Shown: positions 46,980-57,665, counted from the stretch's first letter. The stretch: 64,000 nucleotides of DNA from Staphylococcus nepalensis (GCF_014635045.1 NZ_BMCF01000001.1:248001-312000); one strand, 5' to 3'. Program-made: numbers and translations. The notes: generated by a model not told the origin, from the letters alone.

Positions 46980-48386
46980 TCAAATTAATTTAAAATAATA
47001 ATATGCATTGTTGTAACAAATATTTTCTATTAATTTTTTGAGTAACATTGGATCATTTGGAATTTCACCAATTTCTACTAAATTCCCTATAAATGTACAT
47101 AAGATTCTACGGAAATAATCATGTCTCGAATATGAAATAAAGCTTCTTGAATCTGTTAACATGCCAACAAAGTGCATTAATAACCCTTGATCGGCGAGTG
47201 AAGTCATCTGATTTAACATGCCGCGTTTTGTATCATTAAACCACCATCCTGCACCGTGTTGTATCTTACTTTGGATGCCTGGTTCGTTTTGGAAATTTGC
47301 AATTGTTGAACCTATAATGTCATTAAACATTGGGTTCAAATTATAAAGTATTGTTTTAGGTAAATGACCTTCGGATGCCATCATATTGAGCAAATGATTT
47401 AAATTGAATGCTAAGTTTTGTTGATCACGAATGGAATCAAATCCAGCATCTGGACCTATTTCTTCAAATCCTTGACTATTATTATTTCGTATTGCGCCAA
47501 AATGTATCTGCATAACCCATTCTCTTTCGGCGTAAAATTTACTTAATTCGTTTAATAAAAAGGTTTGGAATTGGGCATTTTCGTACGATGTTACAATTTC
47601 CCCTACTTGACCTTTTTTAAATATGTCTTGAATTTCCTGTTCAGTGTAAGGTTGATATTCTAATGTATTCAGTCCATGATCTGCTAGTCGTCCGCCTTTA
47701 CTATGAAAATATACTATCCTTTGCTCCAATGCATCTATAAATGTTGAAACATCACGAATGGGTTGTGTCAATGCGCTCAATGTGTCAATAAATATGACAA
47801 ATGCTTTTTCACCTATTTTAAAAGCAACATCTGGTCTAAAGGCAGGTAATACTGTTGTCTTAAATTTTGTTTGAGCTTTGATTTCATCATGGTACGCTAA
47901 ATCATCTGTAGGATTATCCGTTGTACAAATTAATTGTACATTAGACTGTGTAATTAATGTTTGTGTCGTCACGTGGTTTTCTTTTAAATATTGGTTCACT
48001 TCATCATAAATACGGTCAGCATTTGCTTCGTTTAAAACTTCATGTACATTAAAATACATTGCAAGTTCTAAATGAGACCAATGGTATAATGGGTTCGCTA
48101 CAGCATTTTCTAACGTTTGTGCCCATTTTCTAAACTTTTCTCTGGGGTGTGCATCGCCTGTAATATAGTATTCATTAATGCCTTGAGCTCTCATGGCTCT
48201 CCATTTATAATGGTCTCCACCTAACCATAATTCTGTAATATTATCGAAGTGTCTGTTATCGCTAATTTGCTTAGGATCTAAATGACAATGGTAATCATAA
48301 ATAGGCATATCTTTAGCATAATTTTGATACAATGATTTTGCTGTCTCATTGTGCAACATAAATGTTTCAGTGATAAATGATGTCAT
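46980..48386 (-). CDS. uxaC: Glucuronate isomerase
   Basis: Isomerises D-glucuronate to D-fructuronate (and galacturonate to tagaturonate). 468 residues, with the family N-terminal metal motif PIYDYHCHLDPKQI, LWLGGDHYKWRAMRAQGI, WVMQIHFGAIRNNN and the C-terminal GMLTDSRSFISYSRHDYFRRI. The ATG at 48386 (MTSFITETF) is favoured over an ATG 7 codons earlier, since the AAAGGAAA site lies inside that extension. Follows the GPH symporter by 25 bp. Confidence 0.94.
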   Translation of the reverse strand: MTSFITETFMLHNETAKSLYQNYAKDMPIYDYHCHLDPKQISDNRHFDNITELWLGGDHYKWRAMRAQGINEYYITGDAHPREKFRKWAQTLENAVANPLYHWSHLELAMYFNVHEVLNEANADRIYDEVNQYLKENHVTTQTLITQSNVQLICTTDNPTDDLAYHDEIKAQTKFKTTVLPAFRPDVAFKIGEKAFVIFIDTLSALTQPIRDVSTFIDALEQRIVYFHSKGGRLADHGLNTLEYQPYTEQEIQDIFKKGQVGEIVTSYENAQFQTFLLNELSKFYAEREWVMQIHFGAIRNNNSQGFEEIGPDAGFDSIRDQQNLAFNLNHLLNMMASEGHLPKTILYNLNPMFNDIIGSTIANFQNEPGIQSKIQHGAGWWFNDTKRGMLNQMTSLADQGLLMHFVGMLTDSRSFISYSRHDYFRRILCTFIGNLVEIGEIPNDPMLLKKLIENICYNNAYYYFKLI

Positions 48387-48411
48387 AGTATTTTTATTTC
48401 CTTTCATTTCA

Positions 48412-49815
48412 TTAAATTTCTTCTCTTAAAGCGAGTTCTTTAACAATTTGTTTGTGACGTTTATCTGTTAATGGATAGCCAAACAGGAATATAAGTAATG
48501 CAATTAAACATCCTACGCCAGGCACACCAAAAAATAATATTTTAAGACCAGTTAACGTTTCCGCTGATTGGGCAACATTCGGTTGATATCCTATCATTGT
48601 CAGTGCAACACCTGGAATAAACCCAGCTAACGCTTGCGAAATCTTACGTGTGAAACTATAGCTTGAATATGTAATCCCTTCAGAACGAATGCCAGATTTC
48701 CATTGTCCATACTCTACAACATCTGCAATGAAAGCCCATGTCACTGTGTTAGGAATCACGAGAAAGAATGAAGAGATTGTGTTTACAATTAAGAAAGTAG
48801 TAAGATGACCCCCAAAGTATATAAAATTCAAAAACTCACAAATTACAAACCCACCGATACCTATAATAGCGGTCATCTTTTTACCAACGCTTTTACTTAA
48901 CAATGTTGTTAAAAATAACGCTGGTATTAAAACAATAAAATTCAAAGTACTAACTAATCCTACTAAATTAGGTGCGTCCATCACATACTGGAAGTAATAC
49001 AATTGAGATGACTGTTTCAAAAACATCGCCATAATCGTTAATAATGTATAAATTGCCAAGATTGCAAAGGCACCGTTGTTCAAAACACTCAAGAAAGCTT
49101 TTTTCCCTAATCCTTTTTGTTTCGGTCTTTGAATGACGTGTCTTTCCTTAACATTTTTATAACAAGTTAAATGCAAAATAACACCAACTACTGCCAGTAT
49201 TGCTACTGCTACAGGATAACCAATCGCGTGGTTTGGAAATTGATTAACTAAAGGAATTACCACAATGCCAGCAACAAACAATGCAGCTTGTGAACCTAAA
49301 TTTCTATATACAGATAGTTGCGTTCTATCTTCTGAATTAACTGTCATGGATGCTGAAAGTGAACCATAAGGTATATTCACGCAAGAATACGCTGCGTTAA
49401 ATAACATATACGTAGCAAATGCCCAAATGACTTTTCCAGTTTGATCTAAATGAGGTGAAATAAATGATAAAACTGTACAAATTGCTAGAGGCACTGTTCC
49501 ATAAAGTATAAAGGGCCTGAATTTACCGCGTTTGCCGATATTGGTTCTAGAATCTATATAAGTGCCTACGCCTGTATCTACAAAAGCATCAAATATTTTA
49601 GACACTAGGAAAACCAATCCTCCATAGAATGCAGATATCCCTAATATATCTGTAAAAAATTTTAATAAATAAATTTGCCCCATATCGAACATCATACCGT
49701 TCCCTAGATCTCCCAAACCGTATGATAGTTTTTCTTTAAATTTCAGTTTGGGTGTAGCTATGTTTTCAAGTCTACTTTGAGTTGAATGTGCTTGCTCGGA
49801 TGTTTTAGAAACCAT
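48412..49815 (-). CDS. GPH-family sugar/uronide:cation symporter (copy 1)
   Basis: Glycoside-pentoside-hexuronide symporter of 467 residues with 12 transmembrane helices. Family start KEKLSYGLGDLGNGMMFD, first loop FDAFVDTGVGTYIDSRT with the cation-binding Asp residues, GKFRPFILYGTVPL, IPYGSLSASMT and IADVVEYGQWKSG. Very similar over its whole length to the protein at 56262-57665. Cotranscribed with uxaC-uxuA, so uptake of free hexuronate or a glucuronide is likely. RBS AGGGAGAGATAGGTT. A cre site lies upstream at 50077. Confidence 0.88.
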   Translation of the reverse strand: MVSKTSEQAHSTQSRLENIATPKLKFKEKLSYGLGDLGNGMMFDMGQIYLLKFFTDILGISAFYGGLVFLVSKIFDAFVDTGVGTYIDSRTNIGKRGKFRPFILYGTVPLAICTVLSFISPHLDQTGKVIWAFATYMLFNAAYSCVNIPYGSLSASMTVNSEDRTQLSVYRNLGSQAALFVAGIVVIPLVNQFPNHAIGYPVAVAILAVVGVILHLTCYKNVKERHVIQRPKQKGLGKKAFLSVLNNGAFAILAIYTLLTIMAMFLKQSSQLYYFQYVMDAPNLVGLVSTLNFIVLIPALFLTTLLSKSVGKKMTAIIGIGGFVICEFLNFIYFGGHLTTFLIVNTISSFFLVIPNTVTWAFIADVVEYGQWKSGIRSEGITYSSYSFTRKISQALAGFIPGVALTMIGYQPNVAQSAETLTGLKILFFGVPGVGCLIALLIFLFGYPLTDKRHKQIVKELALREEI

Positions 49816-50408
49816 AACCTATCTCTCCCTAATCGTTTAATATCGTGGTTGCCTATTATTGTTCATGTCATGCGATTAAAAACACTTTAGTTATAAACTG
49901 TCACACTATGTTTATAAAACATAGATGCATATCTCATTGGATTCACATTTCTATACCAAACCCTTTCATTCTTATATAAATCGTTTCCTCAAATCTACTG
50001 ATCTCGTACAAATTTCAATTGCTAAACCAAACACATCATGGGTATATATCATCTTTTTTCTTAGAAAAGTAATTAATGTAAACGTTTTCTAATAGTGCTA
50101 AAATTTTTTCTACTCTATATGCAAACTCATTTTTGTTTCGTTCACCCTTTAACAATCTCCAATTGAAACGATAATGTTAACAACCGACAGCACATCAATA
50201 TTTTTTAATTTATGTACATTTACTATCTGTATGACTGTCTACTGGGTTGTTTACAAAACACACGTTAATGATAATTCTGACTGTCGCAAATCACCTAGAG
50301 ACTAGATTTATATTTGTATTACTCATATCAAATAAGACTACTCGTTCTATTTTGAATAAGTGATAGCTTAGCGTTCGTACTATGATTTGGAATGTGATGA
50401 CGCGCATG
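49816..50408. other. Intergenic region upstream of the GPH-uxaC-uxuA operon
   Basis: No coding sequence. Contains the cre site at 50077-50090, a short palindrome CTATGTTT-N3-AAACATAG (49908-49926), and a long 5' region without a clear kdgA terminator. I could not place a convincing -35/-10 pair for the operon. Confidence 0.5.
50077..50090 (-). promoter_or_regulatory. cre site before the GPH-uxaC-uxuA operon
   Basis: TGTAAACGTTTTCT on the plus strand (minus AGAAAACGTTTACA) matches 13 of 14 cre positions, 260 bp before the symporter start. Confidence 0.65.
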
Positions 50409-51050
50409 CTACTTATGTCGTATTGATTGAAATTTCTGTACAAATTCACGTGTTTGGGCCACAATGATATCTTCTTCGCCTTCTTTAACATTTCGGGTTA
50501 AAGCACTACCAATACCGATTGCAAAGGCGCCATTATTATACCACTGTTCCATATTTTCTAACGAAATACCACCGGACGGCATCATTTTCGCTTGTGGTAA
50601 CGGACCGTGGACATCTCTTATAAATTTAGCCCCTAGTAGGTTACCAGGGAACAATTTAACGACTTCAACACCATGTTGAAGTGCGTTTGTAATTTCTGTT
50701 ACTGAACTACACCCAGGTAAATAAGGAATTTGGTATAAATGACATATATGAGCTACTTGTACATCGAAATGTGGGCTAACAACGTAACGCGCACCATTCA
50801 TAATGGCTATACGTGCTGTTACTGCGTCTAATACTGTACCTGCACCAATAACAACTTCTTTGTTAAACTTCTTTGTTAATGCTTTAATAGCCAATTCTGC
50901 ATAAGGTGTTGTAAACGTTATTTCTATATTCAGAATACCACCTTCAATTATTTTTTCGCTTTTTAATATTGCATCTTCACTGGAATTCCCTCGGACAACT
51001 GCAACCAGATAATTATCGTTCATTTGTTGTAAAATACGTGTCTTTTCCAT
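50409..51050 (-). CDS. kdgA: KDPG/KHG aldolase
   Basis: Class I aldolase of 213 residues. It splits 2-keto-3-deoxy-6-phosphogluconate into pyruvate and glyceraldehyde-3-phosphate, the last step of uronate and Entner-Doudoroff routes. NYLVAVVRG, the Glu in NIEITFTTPYAE, GAGTVLDAVTARIA, the Schiff-base Lys in VVKLFPGNLLGAKFI, and MPSGGISLENMEQW. ATG at 51050 with GAGGAGC upstream; the longer frame passes through that site. Single gene with its own promoter. KDG kinase, needed just before it, is not in the window. Confidence 0.93.
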   Translation of the reverse strand: MEKTRILQQMNDNYLVAVVRGNSSEDAILKSEKIIEGGILNIEITFTTPYAELAIKALTKKFNKEVVIGAGTVLDAVTARIAIMNGARYVVSPHFDVQVAHICHLYQIPYLPGCSSVTEITNALQHGVEVVKLFPGNLLGAKFIRDVHGPLPQAKMMPSGGISLENMEQWYNNGAFAIGIGSALTRNVKEGEEDIIVAQTREFVQKFQSIRHK

Positions 51051-51090
51051 GCTGCTGCTCCTCTTCGTTTTATTTACATCGCTCAATTTA

Positions 51091-51118
51091 ATTATATTTT
51101 TTATCTAATTCTAGTCAA
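51091..51118 (-). promoter_or_regulatory. Promoter of kdgA
   Basis: Minus-strand TTGACT-N16-TATAAT, 40 bp before the kdgA start. A perfect 12-bp palindrome TATGTATACATA (51128-51139), GntR-operator-like, lies 9 bp upstream of the -35. Confidence 0.75.
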
Positions 51119-51437
51119 TTACTATAGTATGTATACATAACTTTGCTTCATTTATTTCAATACGCATTCGCTCGCCATAATAACTTGAAAAGTGTTGATA
51201 GTACTATATATTTGTATATTTTTTCACAATGCATAGTTAAACAATATTTTCTTAAATAAATGTTGTTTCCTACAACCTATATGGCGACTATTTTTGGTAT
51301 ATTCGATGTATTTTATAAATAAAATGACTTTTTTTATAAAAAAATGTCATAAACTGGCAACTTTGTGAATTTAATCACTATTTCCCGAGGAAATGGCTAG
51401 TTTTTTTTAAATATGCGTGCTAACTTTAACAGTATAA

Positions 51438-51451
51438 AGAAAGCGCTTTAT
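51438..51451 (+). promoter_or_regulatory. Possible weak cre site before HAD-GH3 operon
   Basis: AGAAAGCGCTTTAT matches 11 of 14 cre positions, with a perfect AAAGCGCTTT core. It lies 185 bp before the HAD gene in an otherwise non-coding 585-bp divergent region. That region also holds a TTTTTTTT-ending weak hairpin near 51350-51412. Confidence 0.45.
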
Positions 51452-51635
51452 TATATTTTAACCTTCACAGCGAATTGTCGTTTCACACTTGAAGCAAACC
51501 ATTATTAATTCATTTCTTTGAGTATGTAACATACATAGCTTATCTATTATTCAATGAATATAAAGAAAGTGCGTGTCTATATCTTTAATTAAATAATCAT
51601 AATGATTGTAATTTTATTTGAGAGGAACATTTAAA

Positions 51636-52481
51636 ATGATTGATTCTTTACCGAACTACCAACCTAAGTTCAAAAAACTAATTTGTGTTGATTCAGACGG
51701 ATGCGCTATTGATTCTATGACAATAAAACACGAGCGTGCATTCGGCCCTGCACTTGTTGCAGAATGGCAGTTAGAAAATATCCAGTCTGAACTATTAAAA
51801 CGATGGAATGATTTAAATTTATATGAAATCACTAGAGGTATTAATCGTTTTAGAGGATTAGAACGTATGTTAAGTGAACTTGTTGAACAAGGTATAAACA
51901 TTGAGGGATACAAAGATATTAAGCATTGGGTCCAAACAACACATGCCTTCTCTAATCCTGCATTGGAAGAAGCGATACAAGCGAATCCTAATCAAACCGG
52001 ATTAAAAAAAGCACTCTCTTGGTCGCATAACGTCAACGCTATAATCAAAACATTACCAAGCATAGGCCCGTTTAAATATGTACAGGAATCGTTGCAAAGT
52101 GCTTCAACTTTTGCTGATATCGCAATCGTATCGTCTGCAAATTTATCAGCAGTAGAATATGAATGGGAAACTTACAAGCTTACGCCCTATTTAAGCGGTA
52201 TGTTTGCACAAGAAGCAGGCACAAAAGAATACTGTTTAGCACAATTAAAGCAGCATTATAATTTAGAAGACATCATTATGTTAGGAGATGCTAAAGGCGA
52301 TTTAGAAGCAGCTCAATCACATAATATGTACTTTTATCCGATACTTGCAGGCCATGAAAACCAATCTTGGCTCGATTTCAACAATAAATATCTAAAATTA
52401 TTTAAAGAAGGTAAGTTCAACCAAGAGATACAAGAAGCATTAAAAGATTTATTTTTCAATAATTTTGAAGGAGAGGAATAA
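51636..52481 (+). CDS. HAD-family hydrolase
   Basis: Haloacid-dehalogenase-like hydrolase of 281 residues. Motif I is CVDSDGCAID (nucleophile Asp about residue 16, followed by the DxDG pattern), a large helical cap follows, motif II SSAN around residue 166, and motif IV LGDAKGDLEAA. It is probably a phosphatase on a sugar or small phosphorylated metabolite. ATG at 51636 with AGAGGAAC 7 nt upstream. It precedes the GH3 gene by 3 bp, so the two act together; the substrate could be a sugar phosphate from the glycoside imported by the GPH symporters, which is inference. Confidence 0.82.
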   Translation: MIDSLPNYQPKFKKLICVDSDGCAIDSMTIKHERAFGPALVAEWQLENIQSELLKRWNDLNLYEITRGINRFRGLERMLSELVEQGINIEGYKDIKHWVQTTHAFSNPALEEAIQANPNQTGLKKALSWSHNVNAIIKTLPSIGPFKYVQESLQSASTFADIAIVSSANLSAVEYEWETYKLTPYLSGMFAQEAGTKEYCLAQLKQHYNLEDIIMLGDAKGDLEAAQSHNMYFYPILAGHENQSWLDFNNKYLKLFKEGKFNQEIQEALKDLFFNNFEGEE

Positions 52482-52484
52482 ATT

Positions 52485-54209
52485 ATGGTTAAAGTAGATT
52501 TAACAGCAGCACCATATTATTTAAATACGGATCAGATAACATGGGTGGAAGAAACACTTAACAATTTAACAGATGAAGAAAAAATAGGTCAGCTATTTTT
52601 TAATTTATTTTCATTAGAAGGTGGAAAAAAATTCTACGACGCCGACTTAACTAACGAAGATGTGCTTAAACGCTACCATATTGGAGGCGCACGTTATGAA
52701 GGTGGCAATAAAGAAGATGTGCAACACTTACTTAATGACTTACAAAAGCATACAAAAGTGCCCGTACTTGTAGCAGCAAACTGTGATTCAGGTGGTAATG
52801 GGGCATGTAAAGACGGTACCTACATAGCAAGTGCTGCACAATGTGAAGCAGCACAAGATACAAAAGTTGCCTATAACGCTGGCCTAGTATCGGCACGTGA
52901 ATCTTCTGCATTAGGAGTGCACATTAACTTCGATCCTTGTGTTGATATTCTAAAAAATTGGCGTAATACGATTGTTAATACACGTTCATATGGCACAGAT
53001 GCTGAAACAGTGATTAAATATTCAAGCGCATTTATAGACGGTTTTAACGCTGAACGTAACATGATCACGTGTATTAAGCACTTCCCAGGTGACGGTACAG
53101 AAGAACGTGATCAACACTTAGTGCTTGGCGTAAATGAATTAACAACACAAGAATGGGATGATAGCTTCCGTAAAGTTTATCAACATCATATCGATCGTGG
53201 TGTACAAATGATTATGGCTGGTCATATCGCACAACCTGCCTATTCGAAAAAATTAAACCCTAATCTTGAAGATAAAGATATCTTACCTGCAACGCTTTCT
53301 TCTGAGCTCATCACTGACTTATTAAAAGATGACATGAAATTTAATGGTTTAGTCGTTACCGATGCAAGTCACATGCTCGGTATGACCGCTTCCATGCGCC
53401 GTGAAGATTACGTCCCATTAGCAATTGCTTCCGGTTGTGATATGTTCTTATTTTTTAATGATTTAGAAGAAGATTATCAATTCATGCTTAAAGGCTATGA
53501 GAAAGGCGTTATTACTGAAGAACGGTTAAATGACGCAGTACGACGCGTACTAGGGTTAAAAGCACAGTTGAGCCTTCATAAAAAACAAAAAGATGGTTCA
53601 ATTATTCAACCTAAAGAAGCGTTGGATATCATCGGTTGTACGGAACATTTGGAAATGCGTGCAGAAGCTGCAGATCTAGGTATTACGCTTGTAAAAAATA
53701 CTTTAAACCAATTACCTATCCGTCCTGAAACGCATAAAAATATTATGCTTTATGTCATTGAAGGTGAAAAAGACGGCATTTACAAATCTGCTAACAACGT
53801 AGCAGACGATATTATTAAAGAACTTGAATCTCGAGGGTTCAACGTCACATTAAATGACGGTTCCACACGTATTAAAGGCAAAACGCTAGCATACCGCAAC
53901 AACGTAGATGCAGCTTTAGTATTTGCAAATATTATTGGCTATGCAGCAGAAAACAACTACCGTATCAAGTGGGGCACTGCCATGAGTAATGAAATTCCAT
54001 GGTACGTACATGAAGTGCCAACTGTGTTTGTTTCAACTAATTTCACTACACATCTACACGATGCAACAATGGTTAAGGCATATATTAACGCATACCATTC
54101 AAATCATGAAACAATCAAACAAACTATTGATAAAATCATGGGCGAGAGCGAATTCAAAGGCGCCTATAACGACTTAGTATGGACAGACAAATGGCAAGCA
54201 AAATTATAA
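52485..54209 (+). CDS. Glycoside hydrolase family 3 protein, NagZ-like
   Basis: GH3 enzyme of 574 residues without a signal peptide, hence cytoplasmic. The catalytic barrel has the GH3 N-acetylhexosaminidase-type motif IKHFPGDGTEERDQHLV (Lys-His, then the Asp-x-His dyad) and the nucleophile Asp in VVTDASHMLGM. A C-terminal alpha/beta domain (about 390-574) follows. A beta-N-acetylhexosaminidase or related exo-glycosidase is likely. Beside gusA this could process disaccharides pairing glucuronic acid with N-acetylhexosamine; that pairing is inference. RBS GAAGGAGAGG overlaps the end of the HAD gene. Confidence 0.85.
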   Translation: MVKVDLTAAPYYLNTDQITWVEETLNNLTDEEKIGQLFFNLFSLEGGKKFYDADLTNEDVLKRYHIGGARYEGGNKEDVQHLLNDLQKHTKVPVLVAANCDSGGNGACKDGTYIASAAQCEAAQDTKVAYNAGLVSARESSALGVHINFDPCVDILKNWRNTIVNTRSYGTDAETVIKYSSAFIDGFNAERNMITCIKHFPGDGTEERDQHLVLGVNELTTQEWDDSFRKVYQHHIDRGVQMIMAGHIAQPAYSKKLNPNLEDKDILPATLSSELITDLLKDDMKFNGLVVTDASHMLGMTASMRREDYVPLAIASGCDMFLFFNDLEEDYQFMLKGYEKGVITEERLNDAVRRVLGLKAQLSLHKKQKDGSIIQPKEALDIIGCTEHLEMRAEAADLGITLVKNTLNQLPIRPETHKNIMLYVIEGEKDGIYKSANNVADDIIKELESRGFNVTLNDGSTRIKGKTLAYRNNVDAALVFANIIGYAAENNYRIKWGTAMSNEIPWYVHEVPTVFVSTNFTTHLHDATMVKAYINAYHSNHETIKQTIDKIMGESEFKGAYNDLVWTDKWQAKL

Positions 54210-54430
54210 CCCATTATACCTGTTATCATGAAAAAATAAAATTATCAAAAAATAATAATCCTTTCAGAGTACACACAATAAGTGAAAACTTTGAAGGGAT
54301 TGTTTCATCTTAATTTTAGTTATATTATATATTTCACAATTTCATTAAATAAAAACCACCTCAAATTTTACGGCTAATAACAAAATTTGGGGTGATTATG
54401 ATAATATTTATTTTTATTGAGTGCGGTAAC

Positions 54431-56224
54431 TTATGATTTATAACCAAAATCAGGTATATTTTCCCAACGCTTTTTAAAGTAATGCGCCACTGCTTTAGGA
54501 CGTCGTTCACGTGTGAAGATACCTTTCTTATTTCCTTGAACTCTGATAATATCCGTAGATGTTTCAAAATCTGCAAAATTCCATGTTTGTTCACCAATAA
54601 ACTGCGGATATCCATCTATTACTTCGTGGTTTGCTTCATAATATCGAACTTGATACTCTTCAGTAAATAATTCATCACTAATTGCATGTATCCCCGCTAC
54701 CGTATCCGCTCCATATTCCGTAAACATAATCGGTTTATCTGGTTGTTTTTCAGTCCATCCATCTAATTCTGTTCTCAGGGCTTCTTTAGCTGCTACCAAA
54801 TCACCTGTTTGTGTATACCATCCATAATATCTATTCAGACATAGTACATCTACTAAATCTTGTACTTGGCATGTGTCTGGTTGCGAAGTTAATATGGTAA
54901 CTATTGTGACTGGTCGGTGTTGCGGGTCACATGCACGCGCTAAATGAACTAACGGTTCAAAATATGCTTTTGCCCCCGCTTCGGTAGAAGCAGGCTCATT
55001 AGCAATGGACCACATGACTACACAAGCATGATTTTTATCACGTTCGATTAACCCTTTAATCACTGATTCATGCGCTTCTTTCGTACCAATTTCTTCAAAA
55101 GTATTTCTTAAAGTAACACCAGACAATATCGTGCTAAAGTTAAGATGCACACCAACAGCTGTTGTTTCGTCTATTACTACAATACCTTGTTCATCTGCTA
55201 ACCGCATCATCTCTTCAGAATATGGATAATGAGACGTTCGGAATGAATTACCACCAATCCACTTAATCAGATTAAAGTCCATTACATTTGCAACTTCATT
55301 TAAGCCGCGTCCGTTGTAATATGTGTCTTCGTGTTTTCCGAAGCCTTTAAAATAGAATGGTCTATTATTAATTAAAAACTGCCCTTTTTTTACTTCTACA
55401 GAACGAATGCCAAAGCGCTCAGCATAACTATCTATTATTTGATTATTATCTAATAGCGTCACTTCTAAATGATATAAGTAAGCATTTAATGGTTCCCATA
55501 AGTGAGGTTGCTCTACTTTAATAGAACCGTTAAAACCAGATGTTTCAGCAACAATATGACCTTCTTCATCGATTAATCGAACTAATACTTCATCCACTGT
55601 GGCATTGGTAACAACCGTATAACCTACTTCTGCTATATCGCCTTTAAGCTCTGGTATAATTTCAATATCTTCTATAAACGTTCTAGGTGTTGTATAAATT
55701 TTAACAGGTCTATGAAGCCCAGCATAGTTAAAGAAATCAAAATTAGGTTTGTTCTTTTTAATTAAATTGCCATCTTTATCTGTCGTTTCACTATAGTCAC
55801 CAACGGGTAAAGTGGTTTCGTCTAATATATTATTTACACATACTGTTAAGCGATGCTGTCCTGAATAAAACTGGTCATTTAATTCTACTTCAAAGGGCAA
55901 GAAGCCACCTTGATGTGATGTAACTTCTTGGCCATCAATATAAACAGTTGCTTTGTGAGTTGCTGAACCAAACCGTAAAACAATGCGCTCATTTGATAAA
56001 ACTTTAGGTATCGTAAATGTTCTTTCATACCAAACATTTCCAACATGATTACGTATGTTTGTCGTCACGCCTTGGTCATTATACGAACCCGGTACTGCCA
56101 TCACTAAATCAGTATTTAAGGGTCGTGTTACGTCTATCGTGTCATGATTACCTTCTAACTTAAACTGCCAAATACCGTTTAAATCAATAATGCTTCTGTG
56201 TTCATTCGTTACTGGATATAGCAT
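54431..56224 (-). CDS. uidA: Beta-glucuronidase (GH2)
   Basis: GH2 enzyme of 597 residues, also called gusA, cleaving beta-D-glucuronides in the cytoplasm. N-terminal sugar-binding domain, immunoglobulin-like domain, then the TIM barrel. The acid/base Glu is in WSIANEPAS, the nucleophile Glu in [10 protein letters not shown]. The glucuronidase-specific CLNRYYGWY and the carboxylate-recognising N-x-K ([12 protein letters not shown]) distinguish it from beta-galactosidase. It follows the second GPH symporter by 37 bp with RBS AGAGGAGCATCGAT. No signal peptide, so its substrate must be imported. Confidence 0.94.
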   Translation of the reverse strand: MLYPVTNEHRSIIDLNGIWQFKLEGNHDTIDVTRPLNTDLVMAVPGSYNDQGVTTNIRNHVGNVWYERTFTIPKVLSNERIVLRFGSATHKATVYIDGQEVTSHQGGFLPFEVELNDQFYSGQHRLTVCVNNILDETTLPVGDYSETTDKDGNLIKKNKPNFDFFNYAGLHRPVKIYTTPRTFIEDIEIIPELKGDIAEVGYTVVTNATVDEVLVRLIDEEGHIVAETSGFNGSIKVEQPHLWEPLNAYLYHLEVTLLDNNQIIDSYAERFGIRSVEVKKGQFLINNRPFYFKGFGKHEDTYYNGRGLNEVANVMDFNLIKWIGGNSFRTSHYPYSEEMMRLADEQGIVVIDETTAVGVHLNFSTILSGVTLRNTFEEIGTKEAHESVIKGLIERDKNHACVVMWSIANEPASTEAGAKAYFEPLVHLARACDPQHRPVTIVTILTSQPDTCQVQDLVDVLCLNRYYGWYTQTGDLVAAKEALRTELDGWTEKQPDKPIMFTEYGADTVAGIHAISDELFTEEYQVRYYEANHEVIDGYPQFIGEQTWNFADFETSTDIIRVQGNKKGIFTRERRPKAVAHYFKKRWENIPDFGYKS

Positions 56225-56261
56225 ATCGATGCTCCTCTCATAATATTAAAATGTGAATTAT

Positions 56262-57665
56262 CTATATTTCTTCTCTAAGCGCTAATTCTTTAACAATTTG
56301 TTTGTGCTTCTGATCCGTAAGTGGATATGCAAAGAAGAATAAGATCACTGCAATTAAACAAATTGTTGCGGGTACGACAAAGAATAAAACTTTCAAACCA
56401 AATATTGTATCTGGTGTCTGAGCCGCATTAGGGACGTAACCAATAATTGTTAACGCCATCCCTGGTATAAAACCTGCTAAACCTTGGGAAATTTTTCTTG
56501 TAAAACTATAACTTGCATAAATAATACCTTCAGATCTTAGCCCTGATTGCCATTGTCCATATTCTACAACATCTGCAATAAATGCCCATGTCACCGTATT
56601 TGGAATAACTAAAAACAATTGTGCAATCGTATTAATAATTAAAAACGGTACGATTTGTTCTGAAAATAGTGAGAAATTTAATATTTGGAAGATGATAAAA
56701 CCACTTACACCGATGATCGCTGTCATCTTCTTACCTACTCGTTTACTTAAAAACGTTGTAAGGAACAACGCTGGTATTAATACAATAAAATTCAATGTAC
56801 TCACAATACCAATTAAGTTATCGAATCCCAGTACGTTTTTGTAATAATACAGTTGTGCACCTTGTTGTAAGAATAAAGCTGTAATCGTTAATAAAGTATA
56901 AATGGCTAAAATAATAAATGGTCTATTTTTCAGTAAATTAAAAAACGCTTTACGACCTAGCCCTTTAATTTGAGGACGCTCTACTGTATGACGCTCTTTA
57001 ACACCTTTATAACACAACATATGTAGCGTCACACCCGCAACCGCAAGAATTCCAACTGCAACTGGGTATCCGATGGCATGATTAGGAAAAAGACTCACTA
57101 AAGGAATGATAATAATACCTGAAATAAACATTGCACCTTGCGAACCTAAATTACGAAATACTGATAATTGTGTACGGTCATCCGCATTGATTGTCATTGA
57201 AGCAGATAATGAACCATAAGGAATATTAACGATAGAATAAGCAGCGTTAAATAATAAATATGTTCCAAACGCCCAAATAATCTTACCTGTTTCACTTATA
57301 TCTGGAGAAATAAAGGTCAGCACCGTTAATATTGCTAATGGAATACTGCCATATAATATAAACGGTCTAAACTTCCCACGTTTAGAAAAATTCTTTTGAT
57401 TGTCAACAAGCGTCCCTACACCCGTATCTACAAAAGCGTCAAAGAACTTAGCCACTAAGAATACCAGTCCACCTATGGCTGATGGAATTCCCAATATATC
57501 TGTATAAAAGAGCAGCAAATAGATTTGCCCCATATCAAACATTAGTCCATTCCCTAAATCTCCAAAGCCATAAGATAATTTCTCTTTAAATTTTAATTTT
57601 GGTGATTCGATTTCGTTAAATTTTTTCAGCTTAGAATTTGCTGGTTTTAATCTCGCTGTAACCAT
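56262..57665 (-). CDS. GPH-family glucuronide:cation symporter (copy 2)
   Basis: Twelve-helix GPH symporter of 467 residues, like UidB/MelB. LSYGFGDLGNGLMFDMGQIY at the start, FDAFVDTGVGTLVDNQ, IPYGSLSASMT, FIADVVEYGQWQSGLRSEG and a C-terminus DQKHKQIVKELALREEI almost identical to copy 1. First gene of the gus operon, so it is likely to import beta-glucuronides for GusA. RBS AAAGAGGTAATCC. Long leader of about 210 nt with a cre site, and a palindrome at the promoter. Confidence 0.89.
   Translation of the reverse strand: MVTARLKPANSKLKKFNEIESPKLKFKEKLSYGFGDLGNGLMFDMGQIYLLLFYTDILGIPSAIGGLVFLVAKFFDAFVDTGVGTLVDNQKNFSKRGKFRPFILYGSIPLAILTVLTFISPDISETGKIIWAFGTYLLFNAAYSIVNIPYGSLSASMTINADDRTQLSVFRNLGSQGAMFISGIIIIPLVSLFPNHAIGYPVAVGILAVAGVTLHMLCYKGVKERHTVERPQIKGLGRKAFFNLLKNRPFIILAIYTLLTITALFLQQGAQLYYYKNVLGFDNLIGIVSTLNFIVLIPALFLTTFLSKRVGKKMTAIIGVSGFIIFQILNFSLFSEQIVPFLIINTIAQLFLVIPNTVTWAFIADVVEYGQWQSGLRSEGIIYASYSFTRKISQGLAGFIPGMALTIIGYVPNAAQTPDTIFGLKVLFFVVPATICLIAVILFFFAYPLTDQKHKQIVKELALREEI

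Noticed and set aside
50291..50491. Minus-strand ORF of 66 codons overlapping the kdgA 3' end
   Set aside because: Overlaps kdgA in another frame, without a ribosome binding site or recognisable domain.
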